Below are positions 6,650 to 8,130 of a stretch of DNA of 8,130 nucleotides, in pieces. A program made the translations under genes and the position numbers. The notes under the pieces are model-generated. The model saw only the letters and a list, made by a program, of their open reading frames with translations, was not told the origin of the DNA and did not search any database. Numbering within the stretch: position 1 is the first letter of the stretch; the number at the start of each line of letters is the position of its first letter. The DNA is from PALSA-660 sp036508075 (GTDB taxonomy: Bacteria > Actinomycetota > Coriobacteriia > Anaerosomatales > PALSA-660), in contig DATCIA010000010.1 in NCBI GenBank assembly GCA_036508075.1, positions 1 through 8,130 of the forward strand. Direction: 5' to 3'.

Positions 6650-6679
6650 GGGCGCGCGTCCCGCTCGCGAGAAGCGCCC
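6650..6679 (-). repeat. Stem-loop in the predicted leader of the 145-aa protein gene
   Basis: GGGCGC (6650-6655) and GCGCCC (6674-6679) are inverted repeats with an 18-nt loop. The loop contains the 8-bp self-complementary CTCGCGAG (6664-6671). If transcription starts near 6680, this hairpin would occupy most of the leader and end 9 nt before the SD, so it could protect the 5' end or affect translation. As DNA, CTCGCGAG could instead be a small operator. Function is not shown. Confidence 0.35.
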
Positions 6680-6686
6680 GTGGCTC

Positions 6687-6695
6687 ATTCTAGCA
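6687..6695 (-). promoter_or_regulatory. Extended -10 promoter for the 145-aa protein gene
   Basis: On the minus strand TGCTAGAAT reads as TG-n-TAGAAT, one mismatch from the -10 consensus with the extended TG. No clear -35 is seen 16-18 nt upstream. A start near 6680 gives a leader of about 55 nt to the TTG start. The site lies in the divergent 180-nt gap (6626-6805). In that gap the + strand side holds only a weak TACGCT (6727-6732) as a possible rnr -10 element. Confidence 0.5.
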
Positions 6696-6789
6696 TCGGC
6701 CGTGCCTAGGGCGTCGCCGCGCGGGGTACGCTATGCCACAGGCGCGGGGGACCGTCGGTCGCATCGCGTCCCGGCCACAGGACGGCGAC

Positions 6790-6797
6790 GGAGGAGG
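6790..6797 (+). promoter_or_regulatory. Strong ribosome binding site fixing the rnr GTG start
   Basis: GGAGGAGG lies 8 nt before GTG 6806, near-ideal spacing and complementarity to the 16S 3' end. It picks out the GTG start among several GC-rich open frames here, including an unrelated ATG frame at 6733. Confidence 0.8.
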
Positions 6798-6805
6798 CAC
6801 GGGAC

Positions 6806-8130
6806 GTGCGCGTACGCAAAGCGGTCCTCAAGGCGCTCAAGGCCCACGATCAGGGGATGACCTACGCGGAGATCGCCGCCGGCCCCGCATCGGGCATCAA
6901 ACCCGCGCAGGTCCGTGAGACGCTCGCCCAACTGATACGTTCCGGCCAGGCCGTCGAGCATCCACCCGGGCACTACTCGGCGCTGGGCACCCGCGGTGAG
7001 GTGACGGGCCGCCTGTCTGTCAACCCGCGCGGATACGGGTTCGTCGCGACCACCGCCGGAGACGTCTACGTAGCGGGCCGCGACATGCACGGGGCCATGC
7101 ACTCCGACACCGTCGCCGTGCGTCTCTTCCAACGCACCCGTGGCCTCGGACAGGCGGGGGAGGTCCTTCGCGTGGTCGAACGGGCCAACGACCACATCGT
7201 CGGCCGGTTCGAGAAGACGGGGCGGATGGCGATCGTGACGCCGACCGATCGCCGGATACAGGGCGACATCTTCGTCGGCCCCGCCGGCTTCGGTGGAGCC
7301 GTCACGGGCCAGATCGTCGTCGTGCGCATCGCCCAGTTCGCCGGCCCGGGACAGGCCGCACAGGGCGAGGTCGAGGAGATACTGGGACTCGAGACCGATC
7401 CGGGCGTCGACATCGAGATCGTCATCCGCGAGCACGGGCTGCGCACCGCCTTCCCGAACGAAGTCAAGGACGCGGCGGCGTCGATCCCGGAGAAAGTCGG
7501 CAAGCCCGAGGCCGGCCGCGTCGACCTTCGCGACCTGCTCACCGTCACCATCGACCCCGTCGACGCGCGCGACTTCGACGATGCCATCTCGGTGGAGCGG
7601 CTCGAAGGCGGCTGGCGGCTGTGGGTGCACATCGCCGACGTGAGCCACTACGTCGAGTGGGGCAGCGTCATCGACCAGGAGGCCGTGCAGCGCGCGACGT
7701 CGGTGTACCTGGTCGACCGAGTGCTCCCGATGCTGCCCGAGCGGCTGTCCAACGGCATCTGCTCTCTCAACCCGGGCGTGGCCCGGTTCACGATGACCGT
7801 CGAGTTCGACCTGGACAAGACCGCCGACGTGCGTGCCTACAGGCTCTACCCGAGCGTGATCCGCAGCGACCACCGCCTCGACTACGAGGCGGTCGAACAG
7901 ATGCTGGAGAAGGGCACCGGCTGGCCGAGCGACGAAGCGCGCACCCTGCTCACGGAGTTCCGCGCATGCGCCGCGGCGCTCGGCAAGCGAAGGATCGACC
8001 GCGGTGGACTGGACTTCGAGTCGGTGGAGCCCAAGGTGTGGCTCGACCCGACCGGCAAGCCGCTGCAGGTGACGTTGCACGAGCGCTCCGTGGCCACCAA
8101 CATGATCGAGGAGGCGATGATCGCGGCCAA
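6806..8130 (+). CDS. rnr: Ribonuclease R (5' part, runs off the window)
   Basis: 441 codons are visible of a 3'-5' exoribonuclease of the RNase II/R family that degrades structured RNA and takes part in mRNA and rRNA quality control. The N-terminus (1-60) is a winged-helix-like region (RKAVLKALKAH, YAEIAAG, KPAQVRETLAQLIRSGQ). Cold-shock domain 1 spans about 66-115 (GRLSVNPRGYGFV, DVYVAGRDM) and cold-shock domain 2 about 131-195 (IVGRFEK, GDIFVGP). The RNB catalytic domain starts near 240. Its motif TIDPVDARDFDDA gives Asp250, Asp256, Asp258 and Asp259, the same spacing as the four metal-binding aspartates of E. coli RNase II; VHIADVSHYV and YLVDRVLPMLPERLSNGICSL follow. The N-terminal winged-helix region favours RNase R over RNase II. 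The frame stays open to the last base (ending MIEEAMIAA), so the rest of RNB and the S1 domain lie outside. Confidence 0.96.
   Translation, partial: MRVRKAVLKALKAHDQGMTYAEIAAGPASGIKPAQVRETLAQLIRSGQAVEHPPGHYSALGTRGEVTGRLSVNPRGYGFVATTAGDVYVAGRDMHGAMHSDTVAVRLFQRTRGLGQAGEVLRVVERANDHIVGRFEKTGRMAIVTPTDRRIQGDIFVGPAGFGGAVTGQIVVVRIAQFAGPGQAAQGEVEEILGLETDPGVDIEIVIREHGLRTAFPNEVKDAAASIPEKVGKPEAGRVDLRDLLTVTIDPVDARDFDDAISVERLEGGWRLWVHIADVSHYVEWGSVIDQEAVQRATSVYLVDRVLPMLPERLSNGICSLNPGVARFTMTVEFDLDKTADVRAYRLYPSVIRSDHRLDYEAVEQMLEKGTGWPSDEARTLLTEFRACAAALGKRRIDRGGLDFESVEPKVWLDPTGKPLQVTLHERSVATNMIEEAMIAA

Noticed and set aside
6705..6710. CCTAGG palindrome in the divergent gap
   Set aside because: A 6-bp palindrome is expected by chance and has no flanking symmetry or second copy nearby.
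6733..6918. 61-aa + strand ORF upstream of and overlapping the rnr start
   Set aside because: No SD, Arg/Gly-rich translation, and out of frame with rnr, whose GTG start has a near-perfect SD.
6731..8080. 449-aa minus-strand open frame opposite rnr
   Set aside because: It is the antisense shadow of rnr, whose domains and catalytic aspartates are intact on the + strand; the translation is His/Arg/Asp/Val-rich with no domain signature.

Overview
The window looks like a core chromosomal segment from a GC-rich bacterium, most likely an actinomycetote. Three things suggest this: strong G/C bias at third codon positions, Shine-Dalgarno sites with GTG and TTG starts, and an ftsE-ftsX-protease-rnr neighbourhood with a two-subunit transketolase. 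By gene content I lean towards Coriobacteriia or a related anaerobic actinobacterial lineage, but this is inference; no rRNA or other taxonomic marker is present. I see no mobile element, tRNA, rRNA, CRISPR array or phage gene.

Layout. Positions 1-3136 form a tight + strand gene string. It holds the 3' part of a YcdX-like PHP-domain metallophosphatase, a YitT-family membrane protein, and the N- and C-terminal subunits of a split transketolase. Successive gaps are 4 nt, a 4-nt ATGA overlap, and 13 nt. A 127-nt intergenic region (3137-3263) follows, with a 9-bp inverted repeat, a candidate extended -10 promoter and a six-codon mini-ORF whose stop overlaps the next start. Positions 3264-6102 carry ftsE, ftsX (11-nt overlap) and an S41/PDZ carboxyl-terminal processing protease 45 nt further on. 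A perfect 14-bp hairpin terminator at 6131-6162 separates this unit from a converging - strand gene (6188-6625) for an unrecognised 145-aa protein with a strongly acidic tail. That gene starts at TTG, with its own SD, a leader hairpin and an extended -10 element. Divergent to it, rnr (RNase R) starts at GTG 6806 and runs off the right edge after its catalytic aspartate motif.

How the genes fit together. The first block is carbon/sugar-phosphate metabolism (non-oxidative pentose phosphate pathway) plus a membrane protein of poorly understood function. The second block is envelope and cell division: the FtsEX transmembrane ABC module with a membrane-anchored, tail-specific type protease. RNase R opens a third block; in many bacteria rnr neighbours smpB and ssrA, which would lie beyond the right edge if present here. 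The least explained item is the 145-aa protein with its divergent regulatory region; the rest is conventional. Many long open frames opposite or out of phase with the real genes are by-products of GC-rich codon use and are not annotated.
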